Shown piece after piece: positions 23,151 to 35,985 of a stretch of 64,000 bases of DNA. Origin of the DNA: Cladopsammia gracilis. Taxonomy: Eukaryota > Cnidaria > Anthozoa > Scleractinia > Dendrophylliidae. A program made the translations under genes and the position numbers. How positions within the stretch are numbered: position 1 is the stretch's first letter; every line of letters starts with the position of its first letter. The DNA is taken from assembly GCA_022457155.1 (NCBI GenBank), contig JAJGOT010000047.1, positions 1,980,501 to 2,044,500 of the forward strand, written 5' to 3'. Below the pieces are notes generated by a model, which did not search any database, was not told where the DNA came from, and saw nothing but the letters and a program-made list of their open reading frames with translations.

Positions 23151-23204
23151 CACCCCCAATCTACGCTCGGGCGTTGATTTTTTCCTTTTCTCCTTTCGCT
23201 TAAG

Positions 23205-23395
23205 CTTATTTCGGGCTCGTTTTCGCCTGACTCATCCCCAGTTGTCTCTCAATTAACGAGAGGAGCGCGACCGAGGGGAGCGCGAGGTGTGATGGGAAGG
23301 AGGAATTCCCTTTCCTCCTTCCCATCACCCCCTTCGGTCGCGCTTCTCTCGTTCCACGTCTTGCCCAGAAAGACGACTGGGACGAGTAGGCGTTT
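23205..23395. repeat. Imperfect palindrome
   Basis: GCGCGACCGAGGGG...GATGGGAAGGAGGAA and its complement TTCCTCCTTCCCATC...CGGTCGCGCTTCTC meet near 23302-23312. Foldback element, non-coding. Confidence 0.75.
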
Positions 23396-23744
23396 TCACT
23401 AGACATACGCGATGTTATGCTAATCCGCTTATGCTTACGCGTATGTAGCTATTGAAAACCAGACTTAAGGCTTTGATTTTTGGTGTTTAAAAATAAGAAA
23501 AGTCAGAAAAACATTGCGGTTACTCTGCTATTATCTTAGTCTTTAAGTAAGCTAATTAAACTTAAAACGTTTTTGACGAGTGTCATTTCAATTGGGCAAA
23601 TAATTTATCGTTAAACAATGTGTTACTAAGTGAGCTATAGTTAAAGCCATGATGCAAGGCTAAATTGTTCGGAATATTGCCTATATAGGACACAATAACC
23701 GATAAGAAGTAATCGATGTTTAGTCCTCCTGTTCTGGAAGTTTA

Positions 23745-24036
23745 CACCAAATTGAAGAAACGTTGTCGGGTGAAAAGCATAAACCATGAACGATGCGACC
23801 CAAAGGCTTACTGGGAAGTTGGAAAATTTAACCTTCGTCTGTGGCAGGATATACATTATTTTAACACAGAACACATAAATCATGCTCTTAAATGTCTCGA
23901 ACAAAGAAAACATCTTGATTATCAAGAAATAGAATATAACTAGCTTGGCAATGCTGCCTACCCAGAATCCCATTCGGTCTCATCGTTCATGGTTTATGCT
24001 TTTTTAAATGACAACGTTTCTTCAATCAGGTGTATT
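23745..24036. mobile_element. TIR element of about 290 bp
   Basis: TTGAAGAAACGTTGTC and AAAGCATAAACCATGAACGA on the left are repeated as complements near 23978-24032. A 75-aa plus-strand ORF (23716-23943) begins outside the left arm and runs through it, so I do not call it a gene. Confidence 0.7.
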
Positions 24037-24199
24037 CATGGACGCCGCATTTATTTCATCGACTGACTTCCGGCTTATTATTAATACCGGTTTATTAGTT
24101 TCAACGAGGGACTCTGAAATTATCTTAGACATACGCAGTTGTCGGCCCCGCCAAACTCAAACCAAGATACCGGCCAGATTCAATGCCAGAAGGTGAGAC

Positions 24200-25670
24200 T
24201 AAAATTGGGTAATTAAATCTTGATACTGAGCATGACCGTCCATTCCCCAGGTGCCCAGTTTTCTTGTGAGACAGCATTCTCATCCCAGATCCCTACGTTT
24301 GGTAGCTTAAAAATAAAAAACGTGGAGCTCTGGGGACGAGAATGATGGGAAAGCGGAATGAGCGCTAACAATCTCGCCCCAGGGCCTTCTTGGCTTTCAA
24401 AATGGCGGGGCGAGCATAAGGCTGCTAAAATACTCCAAGAATCGTAAAGTATTTTGTCACGTGACACACTCTACACTCCAGGAATTTTGGAGTATGTTAC
24501 AGCCCTGTCTAGGGGGTTTCTTCCCCTAACATTGTAAAAGGCTGAGAAGGCCCTGGTGAGCGCTAAAGGTTCTGAACACGTGACGAGGATGGTGTATGTG
24601 ACGTCATTAATTCGCACTAAAAACTTAGTGTGCGGGAAAGAACGCCTGGTTACTACACTGTGATGATTTTAAAACGAAGAACCGCGACTTAATTTTAGTA
24701 CAGTGTTCGGAGGGACATCTCCTATCGACCGTCTCTGTCACTGCACTCTACTTTTGGTAAGGTCACTCCACGGATGTTACATGAAGTTCAGTGAGTTTTC
24801 CAACATCGATAGTATCTTCTGTTGCCCAGGCCTCTGGGCCATGTTTATCTTTTATAATCCATACTTTGTCTATCACGTGGTAGTCCTGTGCGAAAACAAT
24901 GTTTAGTAAAAAATTGACCGTTTAAAATTCGAAACGCATACTTAGGATTATTGTACCATTAAGGATAGGTCCATCACACAACATAGACTAAGAGATGAGG
25001 CCCTACTAAGGGTGTTATGGTGGGTCCACCACTCGGTCCACCTCTCCTCCTCCTCCATTTTCTGTTCGTTGTTTTTTCATCGCGACGCCCACCACAATTT
25101 GAACAGACTATTAAGTTATATGTCATAATGGAGTTAGTTTATAAAGAAGCTGCGGTGCTACGTCGGTGAGGGAGTGAAAGACGAGAATTTGGTTTTACGT
25201 ACTGAGTCAAAAAGGTAAATTTGCCATCTTAAAGTTATTCAACAGCTGACGTTTCGAGTGCTAGGGCTTCGTCAGAGCAATCAAAGCAAATAAGGTCAAT
25301 AAAGGTCAAACGAGAGCAGAGGACGAAAGTTTTAACTCTCGAGAGCTCCGAACGGTTGTCGTTTGTTCGTTAGGTTTTATAAGAATTTCCACCAACCTGA
25401 TCAATGCTAACTTGTTCAAGGTATAAGTGACTACTGTTGAAAACCTGGACTCTAGTGTAGCCATAATCCAGTGTGCGAAACGCCGTCCAGGAGCCGTAAT
25501 CTCGCTTAAACTTATCGTGACAATACTTGCAGCCCTAGGAACAAGTCATCATAATTAACCAGTCTCCTATGAGCCAACTAACCTTCGGACCCTCCTCTCC
25601 CTGCGTCTAACTCTCCACCTTTCCCTCCCTCCCACGCTCACTGGAAAACTTGAACCACTTACAGACTTCA
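24200..25670. other. Intergenic stretch without recognised gene
   Basis: No coding exon could be supported. The only notable signals are a repeated GGGACGAGAATG/CATTCTCATCCC inverted pair near 24275-24345 and the motif at 25245-25285 discussed separately. Confidence 0.45.
25245..25286 (-). ncRNA. Possible hammerhead-like motif of a retroelement
   Basis: On the minus strand the words CTGACGA and GAAACGTC lie 13 bases apart and both are flanked by complementary GCTCTGACG/CGTCAGC-type sequence. CUGANGA and GAAA are the two conserved boxes of hammerhead ribozymes, which are known from Penelope-like element repeats. The base pair expected between the boxes is poor here, so activity is doubtful. 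Confidence 0.25.
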
Positions 25671-25679
25671 CTAAAGTTA

Positions 25680-26400
25680 GTTAAATCTCTGTAAAATGTC
25701 TACATTTCCTTTGTAAATTACGAACTCTGTAAACGTGCACATTCCCAGAGATTTTGTAACTTTATAAAAAGTTTGTAAATTACAACACATTTTCTGCATA
25801 AGATCGCATAAAATATGTATGTAATCTTAATGTTTTTCTTGTAAATTTTGTGCAAAATTTACAGAGATTTTATGCTACAAACAACAAATCTCTGTAAAAT
25901 CTTTCTACTTTCTCTATAAAAATGGCACGAGAAAAAAATCTCTGTAAACCAGTAAACATAAAATCTCCTTATTATCTCTGTAAAAAGTGAGTCAAAAAAA
26001 ACTGAATGAAATGTTTGTAAAATGTAAACAAAAAAACTACACAAAATGTCACAGAAAAGTACATACAATGCTTGTATAATGTATGTATTTTATTGCACTA
26101 AATCTATGCAAAATGTCCACATTTTCTCTGTAAAATCAGCGTGTATAAAAGGAACGCGTGAAGAATGAATGCATAGCATAAAATCTCACTAAAATATCTG
26201 TAAAAAGTAAACGGAACATTGTATAAAATGTTAGTAAAATGCCCACAAATAAACCACACAAATGTCACAGAGAAGTTCATATAATGTCTGTAATAAAATT
26301 TCTAAAATTTTATTGCAAATAGAAATTCTTGCAAAATGTCTACATTACTCTCAATAAAATGTAGCTATAGAAAGAAACATTTTGCTACAGTCAAACAAAA
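25680..26400. repeat. Diverged TCTCTGTAAA-type repeat
   Basis: The words ATCTCTGTAAAAT, TCTGTAAAATG and CACAAAATGTCACAGA recur more than 20 times with irregular spacing, including an approximate 200-bp repeat of ACAAAATGTCACAGA (26040 and 26265). The same word occurs on the opposite strand in the array at 37100-38260. Confidence 0.7.
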
Positions 26401-26709
26401 GGATTGAACAAGTTTACTACCTTTTATTTAATAACTCTGAAGTTCAAATAAAACTAATGGCAGTGGAATGTAAGTGTTTTAAAATGTAAGATTTTAAACA
26501 CCAGAGTCATACATTGTATAAAGTGAAATTAAAAGGTCTTCAGTACGGCTCAGTCCACACTTGGCACCTGAGAATTTATTATCGGGCACTTAAGTGAGCA
26601 CAGGCTCTGTGTAAATGCATATTTTGTTGCTTTAGAAGCACTTGACCCTCAATCCACTGCTTTACATACCCATAGTATACAATGTAACTCCCTGCTATGC
26701 TTACATGTA

Positions 26710-26949
26710 CCGTATTTTCTCAATTAAACGCCCCCGGCGTTTATTTCAAACTTGGCCTAGTGGACCCGGCGTTTCTTTGAATCAGCAGTTTTTTCTCGCC
26801 CACCAATTTTAAAGAAAGGGTTATTCCTTTTTCTTGGCAGCCGTGTACCTTGCCCTTAAATCTTAAGTTTATTATAACACAAATAAACGTTTGAGGGGCT
26901 TACATACAACTTCCTCTATTATACCCGGCGTTTAATCGAGAAAATACGG
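26710..26949. mobile_element. Mariner-like MITE with TA target duplication
   Basis: The element runs from CCGTATTTTCTCAATTAAAC to its complement (GTTTAATCGAGAAAATACGG). It is flanked by TA at 26708 and 26950, the Tc1/mariner signature. CCCGGCGTTT words make internal subterminal repeats. Non-coding. Confidence 0.85.
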
Positions 26950-27071
26950 TATGTTTCAAAATGGTGTCTGATGGGCGCCCAGTGTGTAAACACAACACCA
27001 TTCTGTGCCAGTACCCAGGCACTGGTGCTTGGCCACCAAGTGTGAACATAGCTCAAGTCTCGTTATACAGT

Positions 27072-29833
27072 AGGCCTGGCGCACGCTACTGGTGTACATG
27101 GCTAAAATTCACACTTAATTTAGCTCTTCTGAAATTATTAAAATTCAGTTTAGGTTGAGATTTGGTAAAAAAAACTAAAGTTCATTAATGTCTTCCCTGT
27201 GAACAATTTTAGTTTTACATATAGGGTTGAATAAAACAGAAAATTTTACAATAGTCACCAAAAATGAGGCCATTTTGGACACTACGCGTAACATTTACAG
27301 TCTAACCTGGCACAATTCATAATTTCTCCGCTTTGATGATATGTAGGCATTTTTTCTTTTGCAATTAAAGTTAATAGCTAATGAGCATTATGTATTTTAA
27401 GAATGACTTTAAATGATCGAAAAATAACAAATTTATAGCAATTTGCAGCAAGGTAACCTAATATTACGTACCTACAAAAACAGCCTGGTCGAAAATTTTC
27501 AAAATCGATTTGGTTTTAGCTCCGTTTCTTATGTTAAAAAACAAAAAGACTTTTGAAGTGCTCATAAATTCAGCTTATTTCCTGGGGTAACAATTTTCAA
27601 TTTGGAAAATCCATTCTCAAACTACAATCCAATTTTCACGGTTAGACAGCGTTTATTTTACATAAAAATACGTTTCGTTGTACGTTGGATCGAATTACGG
27701 ATTCTACAGTGTGCCTTGGCACGAACAAGTTGTGCATAAAGTGTGCCCAAGTTGTGCATGAAGTGTGCAGGTCTAGCTTTTATTCATGCCTAAGCAGTGC
27801 CTAAGCTGTGCCTAAATTGTGCCTTAATTCGGGCCTAAATTGTGCCTTTGAACGGCGTTATGTAAATATTCCCGGGAAACATTATTTTCATCTTGCTCGT
27901 GTCACAGCGCTTTTTGGTCACACATTGTTATGTCGATAAATTGCAAGATTGTTCTCATGCAACGAATTATTTTTTCTCCAAGTGAAAGCGACGGCGGGAA
28001 ATCAGTAATCGTGTTTACTTGTATTCTTCCCGCACTGCCGCTTTCCCAGCCGTTTGGAGATGTAGAATAGTACTTGTATTAAATACAGATGTAGTTTCTG
28101 ACCATTCGGTCATCGGCTTTGGATAAATACTGCCAAACATTCAAAAAGTTGTTCGAACAAATTGACGTTTTGGAGTTTTATCATTCGATTTGGATTTATA
28201 AAACGGAATGGGTCATTTTATTCATCGGATGAGCTGTCTGGTGTTTTCACAAGTTGGTCAAATTTCAGCAATAAATTAGCATAACCTGATGTCAAAACTG
28301 TGCAGATCACATTTCAGCGCGGAGAGATTTGCGTGTTTATTGACAAAAAGATCGGTCTCCAAAAAGAATCAGTGCACCAGTTGAGTAACAATGATTACAA
28401 AGCGGAAAACAACGCTAATTTCGAATTGTTAAAACAGAAAGATAGATTTATATCACGTTTTCTTCAAATATTTAAGTTCACGTCGCGTTTTATACCAAAC
28501 AATCTTTGTTTAAGCGAACTGGCGCTGCAACACTTTGGATTTTCGGCAGGAAAGTTCACCGGTGTTTCGTTTCGTTTCAGCGAAATTTCTAAAAATTCGC
28601 TTCTTTTTTTTAATTTGCTTTGCGAATTTTCGTGTGCGAGTTATCATGAGAACGATGCGAAAGTACTCTCGAAATGTCGGCGATATTTTGTCGAATATTC
28701 ACGAGAACAAAGAACGAAGGTGTCAAATCAAACTACAGAGAAGGTAAGCCTTAAAACTGCTGTTTAAATGTTTTGTTCAAACGACTTTTGTAAAGTATTG
28801 AACTCTGTGGACCGAACGAATAATTTGAACGACTTTCCTAACGCTTTCAACGCGTCAACGGCCTGGAAAAAAGTTTTGTACGCTTTTTTTATAAACGCTT
28901 CAAACGGCATGGATGAAAATTCGAACGGTTTTTCCAACGCTTCTAATGCTTTCCTAAACCATTTTAACGCAGTTTCCGAACTGCGATCAAACGCTTTTAG
29001 GCCGTTTAACAGATAACTGTTTAGTGTACGTTTTCCCGTGGAAGGTCACATTTATCATGTTTTATTATTATTGTCTTGCTGTTCTCGCTCAATTCTCGTT
29101 CAATTCTCCACAACAACCGCGACTCAGTCAGAAAGGCACGCGAGGCCCATCTTATAGATAAAGCGATGACACTTCATCCTCATGGTATAAATAGACGTGA
29201 TGAACTTAATTAGTGACATTTAGCTTATTTGTTACCAATCACTTTCTGTTATTCTGTTGTATGTCCTATTTCAAATGATTTATATGTAACGGTCACTTTA
29301 TTTCTGTATTCATTTTTGTTTTCTAGCCCCCGTAGAAGGTTTGTTTTGCAAACCGAAATATCGGGCAAATATATTCAACTGTTTATTGTTTTTTTTTTTT
29401 ATTTCACTTCTGTCTCTATCTTTTCTTCTTGCCGTAAGGATCAGTTTGCCGTTTTTACCATTACTATTTCAATTCTCGTTTCTTTGTCTTGCTCGTGTCA
29501 GCCGAGTTATTACTATGACTTGTCACTTCGATTCTCGCTGATAATCATATTTTTTACGGACTGAATCTGGCTGGTCACTCGCCGAGAATTTTCGTACGGC
29601 TTGCCTTCGGACGAGTTAAATATAACGTCTCCGAAAAACGTGCCTAAATGGGCGTAAACTGTGCCTAAGCTGTGCCTAAGCATTCTGTAAAACGTGCCGA
29701 ACCTGTGCCTAGTCTGTGCCTTTTGTTTTTTTTCTCGTGTGCTTTTACGTGAAATCCGTGCCTTTCACAGAACGTGAATTGGTGCATAAGCACGGTATTA
29801 CGCTCGTGTACACAAGTTGCGTGCGCCAGGCCC
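27072..29833. mobile_element. 2.8-kb TIR-bounded element, no transposase recognised
   Basis: GGCCTGGCGCACGC at 27073 and GCGTGCGCCAGGCCC ending 29833 are inverted. The match extends inward for about 30 bp (ACTGGTGTACAT against ATGTGTACA-like complement). Inside, GTGCCTAAGCTGTGCCTAA-type words occur as direct repeats at 27780-27850 and 29639-29715. The longest plus ORF (28300-28767, 155 aa) shows no family motif, and 28768-29016 is rich in repeated Asn-Ala words. No DDE motif was identified. It could be a large non-autonomous transposon. The interior could also hold an unrecognised gene. Confidence 0.5.
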
Positions 29834-30700
29834 AATGCTGTAGGGTTCTGGCTGCATTAATATTGGGCCAACGATGTAAGGCTCTGGCTACATTAATATT
29901 GGGCCAATGATGTAGGGCTCTGGCTACCTGAATATTGGGCCAATGAAGCTGGACTCTGGCTACATTAATATTGGACCAATGATGTAGGGCTCTGGCTGCA
30001 TTAATATTAGGCCAATGATGTAGGGCTCTGGCTACATTAATATTGGGCCATTAATGTAGGCCTCTCGCTGCATTAATATTGGGCCAATGAAGTTGCGCTC
30101 TGGCTATATTAATATTTGGCCAATGATGTAGGGCTCTGGCTACATTAATATTGGGTCAATGAAGTTGGGCTCTGGCTAAATTAATATTGGGCCAATGATG
30201 TTGGGCTCTGGCTACATTAATATTGGGCCAATGAAGTTGCGCTCTGGCTATATTAATATTAGTTCAATGATGTAGGGCTCTGGCTATATTAATATTGGGC
30301 CAATGATGTAGGGCTCTGGCTACATTAATATTGAGCCAATGATGTTGGGCTCTGGCTACATTAATATTGGGTCAATAAAGTTGGGCTCTGGCTTCATTAA
30401 TATTGGGCCAATGATGTAGGCCTCTCGCTGCATTAATATTGGGCCAATGAAGTTGGGCTTTGGATATATTAATATTGGGCCAATGATGTAGGGCTCTGAC
30501 TACATTAATATTGGGCCAATGAAGTTGGGCTTCGGCCACATTAATATTGGGCCAATGATGTAGGCCTCTTGCTGCATTAATATTGGGCCAATGAAGTTGG
30601 GCTTCGGCCACATTAATATTGGGCCAATGATGTAGGCCTCTTGCTGCATTAATATTGGGCCAATGAAGTTGGGCTCTGACTACAATATTGGGCCACTTAC
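29833..30700. repeat. 36-bp satellite array, about 24 copies
   Basis: The unit is approximately TCTGGCTACATTAATATTGG plus GCCAATGATGTAGGGC. Copies alternate between variants with GATGTAGGGC and GAAGTTGGGC, suggesting a 72-bp two-unit pattern toward 30400-30700. Because 36 is divisible by 3, a minus ORF (30372-30716) of repeated HWPNIN words stays open. I treat it as a repeat artefact. The array abuts the right end of the 2.8-kb TIR element. Confidence 0.9.
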
Positions 30701-30719
30701 AATCAAATTTCAACAAAGT

Positions 30720-33380
30720 TACATGAAGGTGTTCATTAAGATATATTTCAATATGTTAAATCTTGATATACGATTACGTGTAAGCCACCCAAAGAAACCA
30801 ATTAAAGACAATCTCAGAGAGAATGCATAAAAATCCTATCTCCGACTCCAAATAATGATTGTTTTAGAAGGTAAATCTAATAATTCTTTATACTAATTTT
30901 GTTCTCTAAGTCTCTATAATTTAATAAAAACGTATAAAAATTCTGATAAAACCTAAATGCTGTCGAAAGCCTAAAAATATAATACAACACACATAATGGT
31001 CTGATACATGGGAAATTCTATAAAAAAAATTAAAGACATTAAATAGGACATTAAATTCATCGTTTGTACTTTCACGAAAATAGCACTACAATACTGTATA
31101 CCATTTTTAAAATAAATTCTCACGTAATATTTACTTATCTTGATTGGATTCTACTGTAAATAAATAATCACATGTAATAAACTGTAACATTAATGTTTAC
31201 CTTAGCCTTACATGTAACATTTCCATATGAGATTGTATTTGTCATACATATAAATTCATTACTTTACATCACTAAGTTTCTTGGCCTTCAGAAAAAAAAC
31301 AATGCAGTAATTGATGCATAGGATAGTGAAATCTGAAAGGAAACAAAATAATGCATGCAAGTCAGAATGTATTTTTTTATAATTTAAACAATGAGTTGGA
31401 GACCTCCATCAAACCAACTAATCTCACACATGACCTACACTGTACACACTGTAGGTCGAAAACTTAAGGTTTTGTTATAATTATACAAGATCAGGGCTTT
31501 GTTCTAGCAGTGCCTGGTGTTTCCTGGCAACTTACTTTTGCCCTGAGGCAACCAGGAAATCTATGTTTTTGCATATTTGTAAAACTCATAATGCTGGGCA
31601 CCCTGGTTTTCACAGGTTCAGAGCTTTCGGTCCCGTGCAAACTTTCTCAGAGCACAGCCTTGAAGAGACACCACTCTTGTTTTACAACCTGCCTGGTAAC
31701 GGGCTACCTTGCAATACGATAAATCAGCTTTTTCAACAAACGCATCGAAACCCTCAACCTGAATTCCCTGTATCTAATCACCACAAATATCAATCCCATT
31801 CTAAATGTGTTAACTTACTAGATTCTGTTTCAACAGCATCAGGTTGTTTGTTATCCTTGGTTTTGTCCTCAGTCTAAATTATGAACCAGAAAAATAACAT
31901 CTTTGACTGGCAGTAAGTGTTTTCACAAGGAATTAATCTGAGGAATTCTGCAAACTCTAGAAATTAATATGCTGTTACTCCTCTGGTTGGAATGCCATTA
32001 TCACAAATAAGACTCTGCATGTTGTCTGGTAATGTGGCAGTACTCATTTACTCCTAATGTGCAAAGAGGCACTGCAAGGGTCAAGTTAACACTTGAACAA
32101 CTTGGGAAGTAAAAACTGATTGACTCAGGACTTCAAATATAAGCAAGTCAGTGACAAAAAGTTTCCACAAGTGAGTGCAAATGCTCAAGCTCTCAAAAAT
32201 TTATAAATGAGCTTTCCTGTTTTACTTTTTTTAAAGTGTGTTAGTTTCCCAGTGTTTCTGCTGGTAATAATGTACAATGTAGTTATTTATTCAGGGTTTA
32301 ATTCTTCATAACAACATACTTACACTGTACTTGAGTGTTGTCATGCAAAGTGTCACTGTAATCATCATCACTACATGTACATGTACATGTATCTTCTGCA
32401 GTGTACCCTGTTGTTCTGTTTTGTAATTAGAAAAAAATATTGTTAGAAGAATAATGTCAGTTGTTTCATTGTTTACGCGTAGATTAGTTTGATCAACTGA
32501 ATTGTTGATAAAGTAAATTAAGGCTGCTGTTTTGAGGGCTAACACTTAAAAAATACCTTCTTTATTCTTTTATGGTAGCAATTTACTTTATCAACATGAC
32601 TGATAACACTAACGTTTTGTTTCACTCCCCACAATTCATTATCACAGTTTCATTTGAAACCAACTGCTTTATATTCAATGTCTATCATAATTATACATGC
32701 AAGGCTTTAGACCAGTGCAAATTATGGTCCTGTACATGTACATGTATTTACACAACAAAGAGTGATGCAACTCCTGCATAGTTTAAAGTCTACTCTGGGT
32801 TAAAGGCCCAGTATCACCCATTCGGCTTTGCGGTCGTTTGTTTCTGTTTTCGTAAATGGTACAATTTTGCAATTTTGGGCTGTGCTCTAGCAACACAGTG
32901 GCCCATAGCATGTCACTTTTGACCTTGGGTGATCAGAAAGTGTACAAACATGTAGCTTTTCACAAAACATATAAACTGGTACCAATAATGTAGATTTAGA
33001 GCACAGCCTTACAGCCTTGTAAGGCTGTACAGTCCATTGTTAAGTAAAAATACATGTAGTTATTTTCATAATGATGCTATTTACCCACACGATGGCTACA
33101 ACTGTACATATATGCTGTGCTTAAAACTATCCTTGATTCTATTTTTGTTTTATCCTCATTAGCAAACATTACATGTATGTCACACAGACTAAAGAAAAAA
33201 AAATAAGTGAAGTGCAACTGCAGCTACATGATCAATCAACATATGTACATGTACCTACAACAACAAATTAAAATTGCCTTCTTTTCTGGTGGGCCTTTCT
33301 CTTTACAAAGAGCTATCCAATATGACGTTTGTGAACTACAGATACGTCCATTGTAATCACACTAAAAAATACACTGAAAT
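30720..33380. other. AT-rich intergenic region without recognised gene
   Basis: No domain or splice-consistent exon set was found. ACATGTACATGT runs occur at 32370-32390 and 32735-32745. The plus ORFs at 31510-31877 show no family motif. The last exon of ACP7 was searched for here and not found. Confidence 0.4.
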
Positions 33381-33399
33381 GAGGACATTTACAAAACAT

Positions 33400-34430
33400 G
33401 GACGCGGGTCAATGGACCACCCCAGTCCATGGACCACCTGATGGACCACCCCTTATTTTTGTCAATTTTAATTTTCTTTTCCCAAATGTTTGTCAGTCTA
33501 AAGGATGGACTGTGGACTGAGGACAGGGTATAAAACACAGTCTTAAGTTGAAATACTATGTAAATTATGGCATTCAACATCAATATTTAACTTCCTACTA
33601 TTTTACGCTTTTGCCAACATTGCATTTTATACAATGTATGCAGTCCGATTCTTGGCTGGTACTGTTGGGGCAGGAGCATGTGAAGTTTTAGTGCTCTCCC
33701 CACAGATTTCATTTGACACATATAGAACAAGAAGGTCTGGGTCAAGTCCCACGCTACAGTGTGTGCTATTACACGTATCATGGGATGCAGACAATCCCAT
33801 GTGCTTGTCTTTTGGAACATGGATAAAACAAAAGTGTAGTGGAGTATACAGGTGTAAACAAACACATGCCAAAGCCACCATACTGATTGTTTTCATTGTT
33901 TCTACATGTAGGTGCTTCGTGGATACTCGCAAAGAGAAGTGTTTTCATTTTGAGTTCTCGGTGAGGGAAGAGGGAGGGAACGGGGAAGGTAAGGTTCATT
34001 CAATTCAAACCTTAAACACTGCTCTGTGCAAGTATCCACAAAGCATCTAGAAATAATAACAAACAAAACCAATCTTTATCTTGTTCCGACACTATTCATC
34101 AGTATGGTTGCTTGCACACATGTTTGTTTATACTCCAGCAGGCTTACACTGTAATCAGTATTTTTTTAACAGCACATGCACAACGAATCCAAAAGAAAAG
34201 CACACAGGATTGTCTGTATCCCATAATTATAGTACAGTGTAGCTTGGGACTTGGTCCAGTCCTTCTTGTTCTACTTGTGTCTTGACATTGCTACTTGATG
34301 TTGAATGCCATTAATTTATTTAAACTGAAGACTGTGTTTTTATACCCTGTCCCCAGTCCACAGTCCATCCTTTATACTGACAGAGGTCCATGTTTTGTAT
34401 ACGTCCCTGAACTGACTATTGTCATTTTTG
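33400..34430. repeat. Large inverted duplication
   Basis: 33400-33890 and 34100-34425 are inverted relatives at roughly 75-80% identity. Shared words include GGATGGACTGTGGACTG, AGGGTATAAA, GGCATTCAACATCAA and TAGAACAAGAAGG. About 200 bp separates the arms. It could be a foldback transposon or an inverted tandem duplicate of an older unit. ORFs in the arms (such as 33634-34050) have no recognised domain. Confidence 0.7.
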
Positions 34431-34676
34431 CCGGGTACCTATTAACTAAGCAATGTTCACCTTTTCCAAAGGTTTTACCTCCAACAATTAACAAGTCAGT
34501 GATCTTATGACCTACAGTATGGTTTCCTAAGCATGGACGGCCAAAGGCCCCAGCAAATAAGAAGAAAATAATACTGTATATGTATTTTATGTTAAAAATC
34601 AACATCACTTGAACAGAATTGCAAGATTGACAGATATATTAAAATTCAAGGTTTAGTTTCTTATAAGCTTATTTAT

Positions 34677-34942
34677 TCAAATGAGCAGGCTGAAATTGGT
34701 TCTGTCCTGGTGTACCGATACATAAGAACAAAAACAAAAGACTAAACAAAACACAACGTGAAATCCCTTGTAAAGACTGTAAGCCCGTACAGTCACCAAG
34801 ACAAAACCCTGAAATTCGCAGAAAATCTTCAGTACAGGTAGCCAAAAATAATATTTAAACTGGTTTACATTGTTAACGTAAGCTTACTTACCTTTGGAAT
34901 CACAAGGGCAGCAAGAATGAAGCGCTTGAATTGGTGTAGCAT
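34677..34942 (-). CDS. Hypothetical two-exon short ORF
   Basis: Exon 34892-34942 begins with ATG and reads MLHQFKRFILAALVIPK before a perfect donor (AAG/gtaagtaag). A pyrimidine-rich acceptor at 34809 (atttcag/GG) would continue in frame to a stop at 34677, giving a 60-aa hydrophobic peptide. I see no family resemblance. The donor is the strongest evidence. The first exon may instead belong to a longer gene whose other exons were not found, or the frame may start farther up at 35050. Confidence 0.2.
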
Positions 34943-35574
34943 AAAAGAACTAGCCAACACGGCGATCAAATTAACTTGACTTGACGATTTATGTAGGTTG
35001 GAAGCAATCGTATGCATAGCGATCGTTGATATGTTGTAAAAACATTGCATGTAGCTTATTCAGAAAACGTGGAACGAGAAAAAGGCTCAAACCACAAGTT
35101 GTCATTTCAAATCAAGTGAAGTTTAGGGCGCTGAAAGCGAGCAGTAAAGTCGTTGAAATAATCGCCACAAACTGCCCGCCGGGAATGACTCTCTTGCGCA
35201 TGATCAATTCGCACCCAAGACCTCCCGGCCGAGCGGCCCCAGCGGAAAATTGCTTTGATGATTGCCTTTGATTTATTTATTTCTGATTCACCATTATTAT
35301 AATAGGCTTTAAAATGCATTTCTTTTGAATCTCTCGTTCTTCGGAAATTATTCCTATTTCCGTTCCAGGTAAATCCAGGCTTTAAAAACACCTCTTTCAA
35401 GAGCTGTTTAGTAAAGGCTAAAATATTAAAATGCTGTGTCAGTTGTGTGCTCCTCATCGGTTTTCACTTTTTTCATTGACATGTGAAGTAAAGATTTGTG
35501 ATCCAAATGGTACATGAGACAATATCTTATACAACAGTAATACCGCCGTTGAACTAAGCTGTGTCTTGTATTTT

Positions 35575-35575
35575 G

Positions 35576-35609
<34 letters not shown>

Positions 35610-35662
35610 AGGATAATCTTTGTATTGTGTGTCGAGAGGGCTCGATACCATCGGTAGAGCGA

Positions 35663-35695
<33 letters not shown>
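35575..35695. repeat. Two (TA)n microsatellites plus poly-T
   Basis: (TA) runs at 35577-35607 and 35661-35685 bracket about 55 bp of unique sequence, followed by a T run. The YIYIYI peptides translated from them are artefacts. Confidence 0.9.
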
Positions 35696-35700
<5 letters not shown>

Positions 35701-35985
35701 CTTTGAATGATACGTTTTTTCTCGCTCTCGCTCGCGACGGAAGCGGCAATCTCTTATGTGTGTGCTTTTGCTCACGTTTGAGTCGATGTCGGACTGTTAC
35801 ACTAAGTTCATTCAAAATAAAGAGTTGTTTCAACTCACTTTATTTGATTAAGAATTAACTCATATTTTGAATTTGAGTGAGAAGCACTTACTCACTGCGG
35901 TGACTAGTTTTTAATCGTATGTTTGAGTAAAAGCAGTAAAAGCTGACTTCCACTTGATTTTCTCAAAATAATTTCTGATAAGGGA

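Noticed and set aside
23716..23943. 75-aa ORF as a gene
   Set aside because: Runs through one arm of an inverted-repeat element, has no splice partners and no motif.
28300..29016. 155-aa and 82-aa ORFs as transposase
   Set aside because: No catalytic DDE/D pattern, zinc finger or known motif could be seen; left as unclassified content of the TIR element.
29830..30716. CRISPR-like regular array
   Set aside because: Units are contiguous 36-bp copies with no unique spacers, in a eukaryotic context; it is a satellite.
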